A model generated the notes under the pieces. It did no database searches and was not told where the DNA came from. It saw nothing but the letters and a program-made list of their open reading frames with translations. Position numbers and translations under genes: made by a program. Shown piece by piece: positions 33,138-40,993 of a DNA stretch of 64,000 bases. Source of the stretch: Flavobacterium degerlachei (GTDB lineage Bacteria; Bacteroidota; Bacteroidia; Flavobacteriales; Flavobacteriaceae). Each line of letters opens with the position of its first letter. Position 1 is the stretch's first letter. Where the stretch lies: contig NZ_FNMV01000019.1 in NCBI RefSeq assembly GCF_900106645.1, forward strand, positions 16,005 through 80,004. Reading direction: 5' to 3'.

Positions 33138-33215
33138 AGGAGCTATTTCCCGCTGTACACTATATCTTTTATGGCTAACACCGCCATAATAAGGATGCCG
33201 TTACCATCGGGGCTA
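33138..33215 (+). repeat. REP-like dispersed repeat, copy 5
   Basis: GGAGCTATTTCCCGCTGTAC on the left and AAGGATGCCG plus ATCGGGGCT on the right enclose a short hairpin (ATGGC...GCCAT). This is the cleanest copy of the family in the window. Confidence 0.8.
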
Positions 33216-33235
33216 AAAATCAGGATACGAACAAC

Positions 33236-33877
33236 ATGCCTTTACATAAAACCATAAATTTCGCTCAATGTGTCGGGTCTTCGACTCAAATTTTCGTTTG
33301 GAAAATTACCGAGAGTTATTCCGACTTATTTGCTGGAGTGCTCTTGAATGAGAATAATCTCAGGCGACTTAGCGGTATGAAGTCTGAATTGCATCAACGG
33401 GGATTTCTAAGTGTACGTATGTTGTTGCAGGAAGCGGGTTACAGTGATTTTGATTTACATTATGACGAATTCGGCAAGCCTTATCTCAAAAATGGCAAAT
33501 ATATCTCAATTACCCATTCCCATCATTTTTCGGCAATAATCGTCAGTGATCAGACTGTAGGAATCGATATCGAATTACAACGAGAGAAAATCATCCGAAT
33601 CGCAGATAAATTTGTTGACGAAGAATTTAGCTATTTAGATAAAAATAATCAGGAGGAATACATCAAGAAACTCACCGTGATTTGGGGGGCGAAAGAAGCG
33701 ATTTTCAAAATAAGAAACGAAAAGGGAATTAGTTTCAAAGATCATATCAAAGTCAAAGCATTTCGATTAGATGATAAAGAATCCAAAGCGGAACTTCACT
33801 TTGATGATATTGTGAAAAATTTTAAATTGTTTCATGAAGAAATTGAAGGTTTTGGACTTGTGTATGCCTTCGAATAA
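33236..33877 (+). CDS. 4'-phosphopantetheinyl transferase superfamily protein
   Basis: The 213-aa protein carries the PPTase signatures VGIDIEL (about residue 104-110) and WGAKEAIFK (149-157), both holding Mg2+-binding and CoA-binding residues, plus an N-terminal half typical of Sfp-type enzymes. It attaches phosphopantetheine to acyl- or peptidyl-carrier proteins. It begins a forward block with GGGP synthase (66 nt later), suggesting but not proving a lipid-related role. Confidence 0.88.
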   Translation: MPLHKTINFAQCVGSSTQIFVWKITESYSDLFAGVLLNENNLRRLSGMKSELHQRGFLSVRMLLQEAGYSDFDLHYDEFGKPYLKNGKYISITHSHHFSAIIVSDQTVGIDIELQREKIIRIADKFVDEEFSYLDKNNQEEYIKKLTVIWGAKEAIFKIRNEKGISFKDHIKVKAFRLDDKESKAELHFDDIVKNFKLFHEEIEGFGLVYAFE

Positions 33878-33943
33878 AAGGAATCAGTTTTTTATTATTC
33901 AGAAAAAAAATCGCGTAAATCAGTAGAATTCGCATATCAAATA

Positions 33944-34660
33944 ATGGTAAATATTTACAAAGAAATCATACAGGCAAAAAATGAGTTCAAAAAACTCCTT
34001 GCTATTCTTCTTGATCCCGATAAGATTGTCTGGGATAATTTGGAAAATCTAATTGCCAAAATAAATCATTCACCAGCAACCCATATATTCATTGGCGGAA
34101 GCCAGGTTAAAACAAATAGAATTGACGAATTAATTATTCGGCTGAAAGAAAAAGTGAATTTGCCTATGGTGCTTTTCCCTGGTAATCCAACTCAAATTTC
34201 AAATGAGGCCGATGCTATTTTATTTCTTTCGTTAATCAGTGGCCGAAATTCAGATTATTTAATCGAACATCAGGTTAATGCGGCACCAATTCTTAAACAA
34301 ACCAAACTAGAAGTTATTTCTACTGGATATATGCTCATAGAAAGCGGAACGGAAACTGCTGTAGAACGCGTGAGTAAAACAAAACCTTTAGGCAGGGAGG
34401 ATTTCCAATTGGCTTTGGCGACAGCCCAAGCAGGAGAAATGCTAGGGAATAAATTGATATATCTGGAAGCTGGAAGTGGAGCGAAAAGAGCAGTTCCGTT
34501 AGGAATGATTGAGTTAATTGCTCAAAACATCAAAATTCCATTAATAGTTGGGGGTGGAATTGTAGATTTGCATGATATTCAAAAAGCCTATGATGCTGGC
34601 GCTGATTTGGTGGTAATAGGTACGGCTTTTGAAAATGACCACGATTTTTTTAATAAATAG
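33944..34660 (+). CDS. Geranylgeranylglyceryl phosphate synthase family protein
   Basis: The 238-aa TIM-barrel protein has LAILLDPDKI (about 19-28), FIGGSQV (50-56), the LEAGSGAKRAVP loop (173-184) and GGGIVDLHDI/AGADLVVIGTAFE at the end, matching the GGGPS/PcrB family. It couples glycerol-1-phosphate to a polyprenyl diphosphate, an archaeal-type ether lipid step. Flavobacteria are known to encode group II GGGPS enzymes with this fold. Isoprenyl substrates would come from the MEP pathway (dxs at 12138). Confidence 0.9.
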   Translation: MVNIYKEIIQAKNEFKKLLAILLDPDKIVWDNLENLIAKINHSPATHIFIGGSQVKTNRIDELIIRLKEKVNLPMVLFPGNPTQISNEADAILFLSLISGRNSDYLIEHQVNAAPILKQTKLEVISTGYMLIESGTETAVERVSKTKPLGREDFQLALATAQAGEMLGNKLIYLEAGSGAKRAVPLGMIELIAQNIKIPLIVGGGIVDLHDIQKAYDAGADLVVIGTAFENDHDFFNK

Positions 34661-34686
34661 CTCCAATTAAGAATTAATAGAAGACC

Positions 34687-35310
34687 ATGATAGATTTTTT
34701 TCTAGATGCCTACAGTAATGTGTCCATGACCCATATAATATTAGAATTCATCGTTTTTGTATTCGGTATTTTAAGTGTTTGGTATGCGAGACAAGAAAAC
34801 ATTTGGGTTTACCCCACAGGACTTATAGCAACAATTATTTCGACTTATTTGCTTTATAATGCGGGATATCTTGGTGATATGATGATCAATGGGTACTTTT
34901 CAATAATGAGTATTTATGGATGGTATAAATGGACTAGAAAAGTAAAAGACACTGATAATATGCCAATTACCAGAACCAATAGTAAAGAAAAAATAATTGG
35001 TATTGTGTTGTTTTTTGCTACAATTTTTGTAGTTTTCGGGATATATAATCTGTTTGATTATGAAATAAATGCAGACAATTATATTGACATAATTGCTTCA
35101 GGAATATTTTTTACAGGCATGTGGTACATGGCTAACAAGAAAATCGAGAACTGGACACTTTGGATTATTGGCGATTTGATTGTCACTCCGTTATATGCTT
35201 ATAGAGGTCTAGGGATGTTGTCGTTACAATATTTAATTTTTACAATTTTGGCTGTTTCAGCTTATTTAGAATGGAGGAAAATCTTACGCAAGAGCAATCT
35301 GCAATTATAA
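34687..35310 (+). CDS. pnuC: PnuC family vitamin transporter
   Basis: The 207-aa membrane protein has about seven helices, an N-terminal FGILSVWYARQENIWVYPTG motif (residues 26-45) and the family substrate motif W-x-x-W-x-x-x-D (WTLWIIGD, about 157-164; the last position is Asn or Asp in PnuC relatives). PnuC proteins move nicotinamide riboside by facilitated diffusion; the PnuT branch moves thiamine. The next gene overlaps by 40 nt and encodes a NadR-like kinase, which could trap the vitamin. A TPP-riboswitch receptor gene lies 2.6 kb downstream, so thiamine is a real alternative. Confidence 0.88.
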   Translation: MIDFFLDAYSNVSMTHIILEFIVFVFGILSVWYARQENIWVYPTGLIATIISTYLLYNAGYLGDMMINGYFSIMSIYGWYKWTRKVKDTDNMPITRTNSKEKIIGIVLFFATIFVVFGIYNLFDYEINADNYIDIIASGIFFTGMWYMANKKIENWTLWIIGDLIVTPLYAYRGLGMLSLQYLIFTILAVSAYLEWRKILRKSNLQL

Positions 35311-37385
35311 AAATTGCTATGTTTGGTCCAGAAAGTACTGGAAAAACAACTTTGGCCATACAACTGGCTGAATACTACAAAACGGTCTGGGTTCCCGAAT
35401 TTGCGAGGGATTATTTGCAAGAAAAATGGGATAAAAGCCAGCTTATTTGTGATGTCGATGATATGTTACCTATAGCATATGGTCAAACTAAATTAGAAAA
35501 TGAAAAACTAGCAGTGGCTAATAAGTATCTGTTTTGTGATACTAATTTAATGGTTACTAAAGTTTTTTCAGAAGTGTATTATGATTATTGTGATCCATTA
35601 TTGAATGAAGCAGCACAAGAGCACGAATATGATTTGTTTTTTCTAACGGATATTGATGTTCCCTGGGAAAAGGATGATTTAAGAGACAGACCTCAAGGAA
35701 GAGAGTCTGTTTTTACTGTTTTTAAAAAATCATTGGTAGATAATAACAAACCATTTATTACACTTTCTGGAGATAAAGATTTACGTCTTAAGAAAGCGAT
35801 ATCAATTATTGATGACTTGGCTAAAGCCAAAGAAATGGGATTATCATCAATTGATTTTGTGCAGTTATATGAGCACGGAATTTCGTTAGGGAATTTTAAA
35901 AAGCAACTAGATATATTTGAAAAAGGAATTTCTAAAACGGAATTAATAGAGCCAGCTACATTGGATAATGGGATAGTTAATCTTTCTGAAAAAGAATCAA
36001 AAGAAAAAGCTGCTTTTTTTGATGATAATAAGGATGACTATACACTACTCAAATTTGTTCCAGCTTCTGGAGCGGCTAGCCGAATGTTTAAGTTTTTAAT
36101 TACTTTTTTAAAGGAGTTTAGCGTTACAAAAGAAAGTATTAATGCGTATGTAAACAGAAAAAAAAATAATAAGCTTCCCGTTTTTGTGGTAGGTTTAGAG
36201 AAATTTCCGTTTTATGAAGAAATTGACAAAAAGTTAAGAGAAGAAATTTTAAGTTTTGATTCTCTTCATAGAAATTTAAAAATATACTACTTTATTAAGC
36301 TGCTATTGTCAGGAGATTATTTTGATTATGCAAATAAGCCTAAGGGAGTTCTCCCTTTTCATAAATACAAAACACATACAGCAACCGCTATAGAAGAGCA
36401 TTTACAAGAATGTGTTCAATATTCATGTTCAAATGGGGTATCTAATTTGCATTTTACGGTTTCAGAAGAGCATTTGCCTCAATTTGAGGCAATAATAAAT
36501 ACTATTAGACCTTTGGTTGAAAAGGAAGCTAAAATAAGTATCGATGTGAACTATTCTTTTCAGAAAAAAAGTACGGATACGATTGCTGTAAATGTCAATA
36601 ATAGCGTTTTTAGATCAGAAGTTAATAAACTAGTTTTTAGACCTGGAGGTCATGGCGCTTTAATTGAAAATCTAAATAACTTAGACGCTGATATTGTATT
36701 TGTCAAAAATATTGACAATGTGAGTCAAAATGATGTTGATAAGGTTGCTTTTTATAAAAAAGTACTAGCCGGAATTTTGATCGAATTGCAACAGAAAACA
36801 TTTTATTATTTGGAGCGTATTGACTGCGGTACCATTGATATGATGTTACTTGATGAAATTGTTGCTTTTTTAAAGGAGAATCTAAATGTAATTCTGCCTT
36901 TAGATTTTAATAATTTGAATTTTGAAGAAAAGGCACAGAGTATTGTAACATTACTTGATAGGCCTATCAGAGTATGCGGAATGGTAATAAATGAAGGAGA
37001 GCCTGGAGGAGGACCATTTTGGACTAAGAATGGAGATGGGGTAGTTTCTTTGCAGATAGTTGAATCTTCTGAAGTCGATTTGGTAAACAAGAAACAAGAA
37101 AAGATATTGACTGGTTCGACTCATTTTAACCCTGTAGATTTAGTTTGTGGGATTAAAAACTATAAAAAAACAAAGTTTGATTTAACACAATTTGTTGATC
37201 AGGATCGCGGTTTTATTGTTGAGAAAAGTATTTCTGGAAAAGATATTAAAGCATATGAATTACCTGGTTTATGGAATGGTGCGATGGCTAATTGGTTAAC
37301 AGTTTTCGTACAAGTGCCGTTAGTTACTTTTAATCCTGTAAAAACAGTGAATGATTTGCTTAATGGAGCGCATCAACCAAAATAG
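35271..37385 (+). CDS. NadR-like kinase fused to a DUF4301 domain
   Basis: The 704-aa protein begins with a P-loop kinase-like domain (GPESTGKTT, residues 19-27; DTNLMVTK about 93-100; RPQGRESVF near 142), the pattern of the ribosylnicotinamide kinase part of NadR without its nucleotidyltransferase part. From about residue 190 it reads as DUF4301 (SSIDFVQLYEHGI, FVPASGAASRMFK, FRPGGHGALIENLN, EPGGGPFW), a Bacteroidota domain of unknown function. No stop or frame break separates the two. It overlaps pnuC by 40 nt, fitting a transport-then-phosphorylate pair. Confidence 0.85.
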   Translation: MEENLTQEQSAIIKIAMFGPESTGKTTLAIQLAEYYKTVWVPEFARDYLQEKWDKSQLICDVDDMLPIAYGQTKLENEKLAVANKYLFCDTNLMVTKVFSEVYYDYCDPLLNEAAQEHEYDLFFLTDIDVPWEKDDLRDRPQGRESVFTVFKKSLVDNNKPFITLSGDKDLRLKKAISIIDDLAKAKEMGLSSIDFVQLYEHGISLGNFKKQLDIFEKGISKTELIEPATLDNGIVNLSEKESKEKAAFFDDNKDDYTLLKFVPASGAASRMFKFLITFLKEFSVTKESINAYVNRKKNNKLPVFVVGLEKFPFYEEIDKKLREEILSFDSLHRNLKIYYFIKLLLSGDYFDYANKPKGVLPFHKYKTHTATAIEEHLQECVQYSCSNGVSNLHFTVSEEHLPQFEAIINTIRPLVEKEAKISIDVNYSFQKKSTDTIAVNVNNSVFRSEVNKLVFRPGGHGALIENLNNLDADIVFVKNIDNVSQNDVDKVAFYKKVLAGILIELQQKTFYYLERIDCGTIDMMLLDEIVAFLKENLNVILPLDFNNLNFEEKAQSIVTLLDRPIRVCGMVINEGEPGGGPFWTKNGDGVVSLQIVESSEVDLVNKKQEKILTGSTHFNPVDLVCGIKNYKKTKFDLTQFVDQDRGFIVEKSISGKDIKAYELPGLWNGAMANWLTVFVQVPLVTFNPVKTVNDLLNGAHQPK

Positions 37386-37407
37386 GCTTATGAAATAAGT
37401 GGAGCAA

Positions 37408-37812
37408 ATGGAAATTCAAAATCTCATATCAGAGCTAAATTATAAAGCAGTTCGAAGTAGCGGTGCTGGCGGTCAGAATGTCAATAAAGTCTCGTCGAAA
37501 GTGGTCTTGTCTTTTGATTTAAAAAAATCAAAAGCTTTGACGGAGGAAGAAAAACTGTTGTTAGAAGCAAATCTGTCTTCGCGTTTAACTACAGATTCAA
37601 TATTAATTTTGAATTGTGATGAAGACCGAAGCCAGTTACGGAATAAGGAAATTGTCACTAAGCGGTTTTTAGAATTGATCAAAAAAGGATTGACTGTACA
37701 AAAGCCTCGAAAAGAGACAAAGCTGCCGAAATCTGCAATCAGGAAACGGATAAAGAATAAAAAGAATGTGTCTCAGGTTAAAAAAAATAGAAGGAAACCT
37801 GATTTGGATTGA
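37408..37812 (+). CDS. arfB: Alternative ribosome-rescue factor ArfB
   Basis: The 134-aa protein has the release-factor GGQ motif (RSSGAGGQNVNKVSSK, GGQ near residues 20-22) and a long basic C-terminus (KSAIRKRIKNKK...KKNRRK) that inserts into the empty mRNA channel of stalled ribosomes. It is a peptidyl-tRNA hydrolase that frees non-stop complexes. A GTG start three codons earlier (37399) is possible, but ATG at 37408 gives the family N-terminus. Confidence 0.93.
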   Translation: MEIQNLISELNYKAVRSSGAGGQNVNKVSSKVVLSFDLKKSKALTEEEKLLLEANLSSRLTTDSILILNCDEDRSQLRNKEIVTKRFLELIKKGLTVQKPRKETKLPKSAIRKRIKNKKNVSQVKKNRRKPDLD

Positions 37813-37894
37813 CCGAATTATAATTCGGCTTTTTGTTTGAATTTTTAACTTGTTTGCTTTTATTTGTGATGCCCAATTAAATTGTAAAATCTTG

Positions 37895-37926
37895 TTGGAT
37901 TTTAATTTTTTTTAAGATTATATTTG
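37895..37926 (+). promoter_or_regulatory. Promoter of the TPP-riboswitch transcript
   Basis: TTG at 37895-37897 is followed after 21 nt by TATATTTG (37919-37926), immediately upstream of the riboswitch. Confidence 0.65.
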
Positions 37927-37932
37927 TGCCGT

Positions 37933-38006
37933 CTCAAAGGGGTGCTCTAAATAACGAGCTGAGATCATACCCAACGAACCTGAGCGAGTAATGTCGCTAA
38001 GGGAAA
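37933..38006 (+). promoter_or_regulatory. TPP (THI-box) riboswitch
   Basis: The conserved TPP aptamer parts are all present in order: AAAGGGGTGCTC, GAGCTGAGAT, ATACCC, GAACCTGA, TAATG, then CGCTAAGGGAA. The variable arm pairs GAGCGA with TCGCT. An ATGACAA/TTGTCAT pairing at 38009-38048 follows and may be part of the expression platform. It controls the TonB receptor gene 110 nt downstream, tying it to thiamine. Confidence 0.93.
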
Positions 38007-38115
38007 AAATGACAAAACACAATAGTGTGCACGCTATCTAATTGTCATAGGAAACAATCATTTATTAATTAACAAAAAGAATAATTCCCCCTTTTATTTG
38101 TAATTTTATTTACAG

Positions 38116-40353
38116 ATGAATACAATTATTGGTTACAGAGTTGCAAAGTCTCAAAGTTGCAAAGTCTCAAAATTACAAAAATGTGCAAACCGCAAAACAT
38201 TTTTATTTACTCTTTTCTCTATTTTCTTTTCTCTATTTTCTTATTCACAGGTTAAAGATACTACGCAGGTTAATCAACTCGATGAGGTGCTGGTTTCGGC
38301 AGTGCGTGTTACTGCAAAAACACCTGTTAGTTTTAGTAATTTAGACAAAAAGGAAATCAAGTTTCGAAATCTAGGACAAGACATTCCTATCTTGATGAAT
38401 TATTTACCATCTGTTGTGACAACATCTGATGCTGGAAATGGCGTTGGTTATACTGGAATTCGGGTGCGTGGTAGTGATGCAACGCGTGTCAATGTGACCA
38501 TCAACGGAATTCCTTACAACGACTCAGAAAGTCATGGAACGTATTGGGTAAACATGCCTGATTTTGCTTCTTCGGTAGAAAGCTTGCAGTTGCAACGCGG
38601 TGTAGGTACTTCTACTAATGGATCTGGTGCTTTTGGCGCAAGCCTAAACATGCTTACAGATAGTTATGCTAAAGAAAGTAATGGCGAAATTTCTAATTCT
38701 TTTGGAAGTTTCAATACTCGGAAACATACGGTAAAGTTCAGTACGGGTTTGATTGATGATCATTTTGAATTGGCAGGAAGATTATCTGCTTTAAAATCTG
38801 ATGGATACATTGACCGTGCAAGTTCTGATATGAAATCCTATTTCTTGCAAGGAACTTATGTGGGAGAAACTACCTTGATAAAAGCATTGGCTTTTGGAGG
38901 AAATGAAAAAACATACCAATCGTGGAATGGATTAGAAGATTTGGATGTTTTAAAAAATGATAGAACATTCAATACTGCCGGAATGTTTACTGATGAAGCT
39001 GGGAATACTCGTTTTTATGATAACGAAACTGATAATTACCAGCAAGATCATTACCAATTGCATTTGAGCGAAAAAGTATCCAATCATTGGAATACAAATC
39101 TGGCTGTTTTTTATTCAAAAGGGAAAGGCTATTATGAGAACTATAAAGAAAATGCAAAATTCTCTGATTATGGACTAACTCCAATTGTTCTTTCTGGAAC
39201 AACAATTAATAAAACGGATCTGATTCGCCAAAAATGGTTGGACAATGACTTTTACGGAACTACATTTTCTGCCAATTATAAAAATGAGAAGTTGGATGTA
39301 ATTCTTGGTGGAGGATATAACAAATACGAAGGAAGTCATTTCGGGAAAGTGATATGGGCGCGTTATGCTTCAACATCTGAATTGGGAGACCGTTATTATG
39401 ATGATGCGGCGACAAAAACTGACGGAAATATTTTTGCAAAAGCAAACTATCAAATAGCAGATAAACTAAGTCTTTTTGGTGATTTGCAATTAAGAAATGT
39501 GCATTACAAAGCCAATAGTCCTGAAATAGGTTTGGTTAACGATAATTTTAATTTTTTCAATCCAAAAGCGGGTTTGAATTTTGAAATTAGTGACAACAAT
39601 CAGTTGTATGCTTCGTATGCAAGAGCCAATCGCGAACCTAACAGAACCGATTATGAAAACGGAAGTCCAAAACCTGAAAAACTAAATGATTTTGAGCTGG
39701 GATTGCGTCATGGTTCTGAAAAAATTAAGCTTAATGCCAATGTGTATTATATGGCGTATAAAGATCAATTGATTTTAACTGGTGAGCTCGATGATGTAGG
39801 TGCTCCAATTCGTAAAAACAGTGGTGATAGCTATCGTTTAGGTTTAGAGGTTGATGCTACAATAGCGTTATTGGATAACTTAATTATTAGACCAAACTTT
39901 ACCATTAGCAGTAACAAAAACAAAGACTTTAATTTTGAAAGAGACGGGGTGTTAACTGCTTTAGGAAACACTAATATTGCGTATTCTCCAGATTTTATCG
40001 CAGGTAATATCATTACTTTTTTACCTGTGACTAATTTGCAAGTTTCATTACTATCTAAATTTGTTGGAGAGCAATATATGGGAAATATAGATTCAGAAGG
40101 ATCTAAATTAAAATCCTATTTTGTAAACGATTTGAATGTTTCTTATGAGTTTAAACCTAAGTCGGTTTTCAAATCTATATTAGTAACAGGATTAGTAAAC
40201 AATATTTTTGATTACAAATATATTTCAAATGGTTATTTCTATACCTATGATGATAACTGGAGTGATCCAAATCAAATTACGACTATTGAAGGAGCTGGGT
40301 ATTATCCGCAAGCTGGGATTAATTTCCTTGTAGGATTGACGTTAAAGTTTTAG
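38116..40353 (+). CDS. TonB-dependent outer-membrane receptor, probably for thiamine
   Basis: The 745-aa protein has an N-terminal leader ending FSYSQ, a TonB-box-like stretch (LDEVLVSA), a plug domain (PSVVTTSDAGNGVGYTGIRVRGSDATRVNVTINGIPYND) and a 22-strand-type barrel that ends in Phe (GLTLKF). The TPP riboswitch in front makes thiamine or a precursor the likely cargo, as for OMR1-type receptors of Bacteroidota. The leader is long and contains a 16-bp tandem repeat (38139-38170), so the true start is a little uncertain. A terminator follows at 40375. Confidence 0.93.
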   Translation: MNTIIGYRVAKSQSCKVSKLQKCANRKTFLFTLFSIFFSLFSYSQVKDTTQVNQLDEVLVSAVRVTAKTPVSFSNLDKKEIKFRNLGQDIPILMNYLPSVVTTSDAGNGVGYTGIRVRGSDATRVNVTINGIPYNDSESHGTYWVNMPDFASSVESLQLQRGVGTSTNGSGAFGASLNMLTDSYAKESNGEISNSFGSFNTRKHTVKFSTGLIDDHFELAGRLSALKSDGYIDRASSDMKSYFLQGTYVGETTLIKALAFGGNEKTYQSWNGLEDLDVLKNDRTFNTAGMFTDEAGNTRFYDNETDNYQQDHYQLHLSEKVSNHWNTNLAVFYSKGKGYYENYKENAKFSDYGLTPIVLSGTTINKTDLIRQKWLDNDFYGTTFSANYKNEKLDVILGGGYNKYEGSHFGKVIWARYASTSELGDRYYDDAATKTDGNIFAKANYQIADKLSLFGDLQLRNVHYKANSPEIGLVNDNFNFFNPKAGLNFEISDNNQLYASYARANREPNRTDYENGSPKPEKLNDFELGLRHGSEKIKLNANVYYMAYKDQLILTGELDDVGAPIRKNSGDSYRLGLEVDATIALLDNLIIRPNFTISSNKNKDFNFERDGVLTALGNTNIAYSPDFIAGNIITFLPVTNLQVSLLSKFVGEQYMGNIDSEGSKLKSYFVNDLNVSYEFKPKSVFKSILVTGLVNNIFDYKYISNGYFYTYDDNWSDPNQITTIEGAGYYPQAGINFLVGLTLKF
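38139..38170 (+). repeat. 16-bp perfect tandem repeat in the receptor leader
   Basis: Two perfect copies of AGTTGCAAAGTCTCAA lie within codons 8-19 of the TonB receptor. Since 16 is not a multiple of three, copy-number change would shift the frame. Confidence 0.85.
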
Positions 40354-40374
40354 ATCAAAAACCTATTATATAGT

Positions 40375-40408
40375 AAAAAGCCCGAAAGTTTTACTTTTGG
40401 GCTTTTGT
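40375..40408. terminator. Bidirectional terminator between receptor and Rieske-like gene
   Basis: AAAAGCCC and GGGCTTTT form the stem, with a further GAAAG/CTTTT pairing inside. Both converging genes end next to it. Confidence 0.85.
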
Positions 40409-40409
40409 A

Positions 40410-40829
40410 TTAATTATAAACGCGCAAGACATTTCCGTTAACCTCCACACGATATTGTTTTAATGGATACTGTGAGCCAGCTTGACTTAAACCAGTGAAT
40501 AAGCTGTATTCAGTACTGTCGCAAGGACAAATCAGATTAATTCCTTTTAGGGTCATGGTAGAGCAACTGCTAATTACTTGATTAGGACAAGCCGCATCAA
40601 AAGCATTGTAACCACTTCCTGTATTGAATATATAAATTCCCTTTGCACCAACACCAGCGTAATATATGGCATTACTAGGGTATTGCAAGTTCGAATATGC
40701 AGGTAAATTCATATTGATGTCTATCGTAAAAGTATAGTTAGGTATATAAGGATTTTTATTGTTAAAACTACTGTCGCTACAGCCCAAAAACAAGGTCAAT
40801 ACAATGAGTATGAGGAGGTGTTTTTTCAT
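40410..40829 (-). CDS. Rieske-like lipoprotein lacking histidine ligands
   Basis: The 139-aa protein is a lipoprotein (LFLGC, Cys 17). Its C-terminal half has the spacing of a Rieske domain: AACPN (C81-x-N83) and ICPCDS (C101-x-x-D104), followed by GLSQAGSQYPLKQYRVEVNGNVLRVYN, which matches the usual proline-loop and end of Rieske folds. The two His that would hold the 2Fe-2S cluster are Asn and Asp here; both Cys at the ligand positions and the disulfide-type Cys 89 and 103 remain. A 2Fe-2S cluster of the standard kind is therefore unlikely. The family is not otherwise recognised. Confidence 0.72.
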   Translation of the reverse strand: MKKHLLILIVLTLFLGCSDSSFNNKNPYIPNYTFTIDINMNLPAYSNLQYPSNAIYYAGVGAKGIYIFNTGSGYNAFDAACPNQVISSCSTMTLKGINLICPCDSTEYSLFTGLSQAGSQYPLKQYRVEVNGNVLRVYN

Positions 40830-40875
40830 TATTTAAAATAAATTAAAAGTATTAGTTAAACAAATTTAATTTATT

Positions 40876-40883
40876 TAACTTTG
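40876..40883 (+). promoter_or_regulatory. -7 promoter element of greA
   Basis: TAACTTTG fits TAnnTTTG; transcription from here would give a leader of about 105 nt that contains the hairpin at 40947. Confidence 0.5.
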
Positions 40884-40946
40884 AATTAAATATGATTAAC
40901 ATATTATTATAGACAAAAGTAAAACAATAATATTCTTGTGGAAAGA

Positions 40947-40972
40947 AATCCCGTCCTGATGGGATTTTTTCT
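40947..40972 (+). terminator. Hairpin with T-run in the greA leader, possible attenuator
   Basis: AATCCC and GGGATT pair around GTCCTGAT and are followed by a run of T, 22 nt before the greA ATG. No plus-strand gene ends here, so it is best read as a leader attenuator. Confidence 0.5.
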
Positions 40973-40993
40973 ATTTACATAAATGATGAAACT

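Noticed and set aside
38129..38344. 71-aa alternative frame overlapping the TonB receptor leader
   Set aside because: The receptor frame has a plug and barrel; the alternative ends early and has no family.
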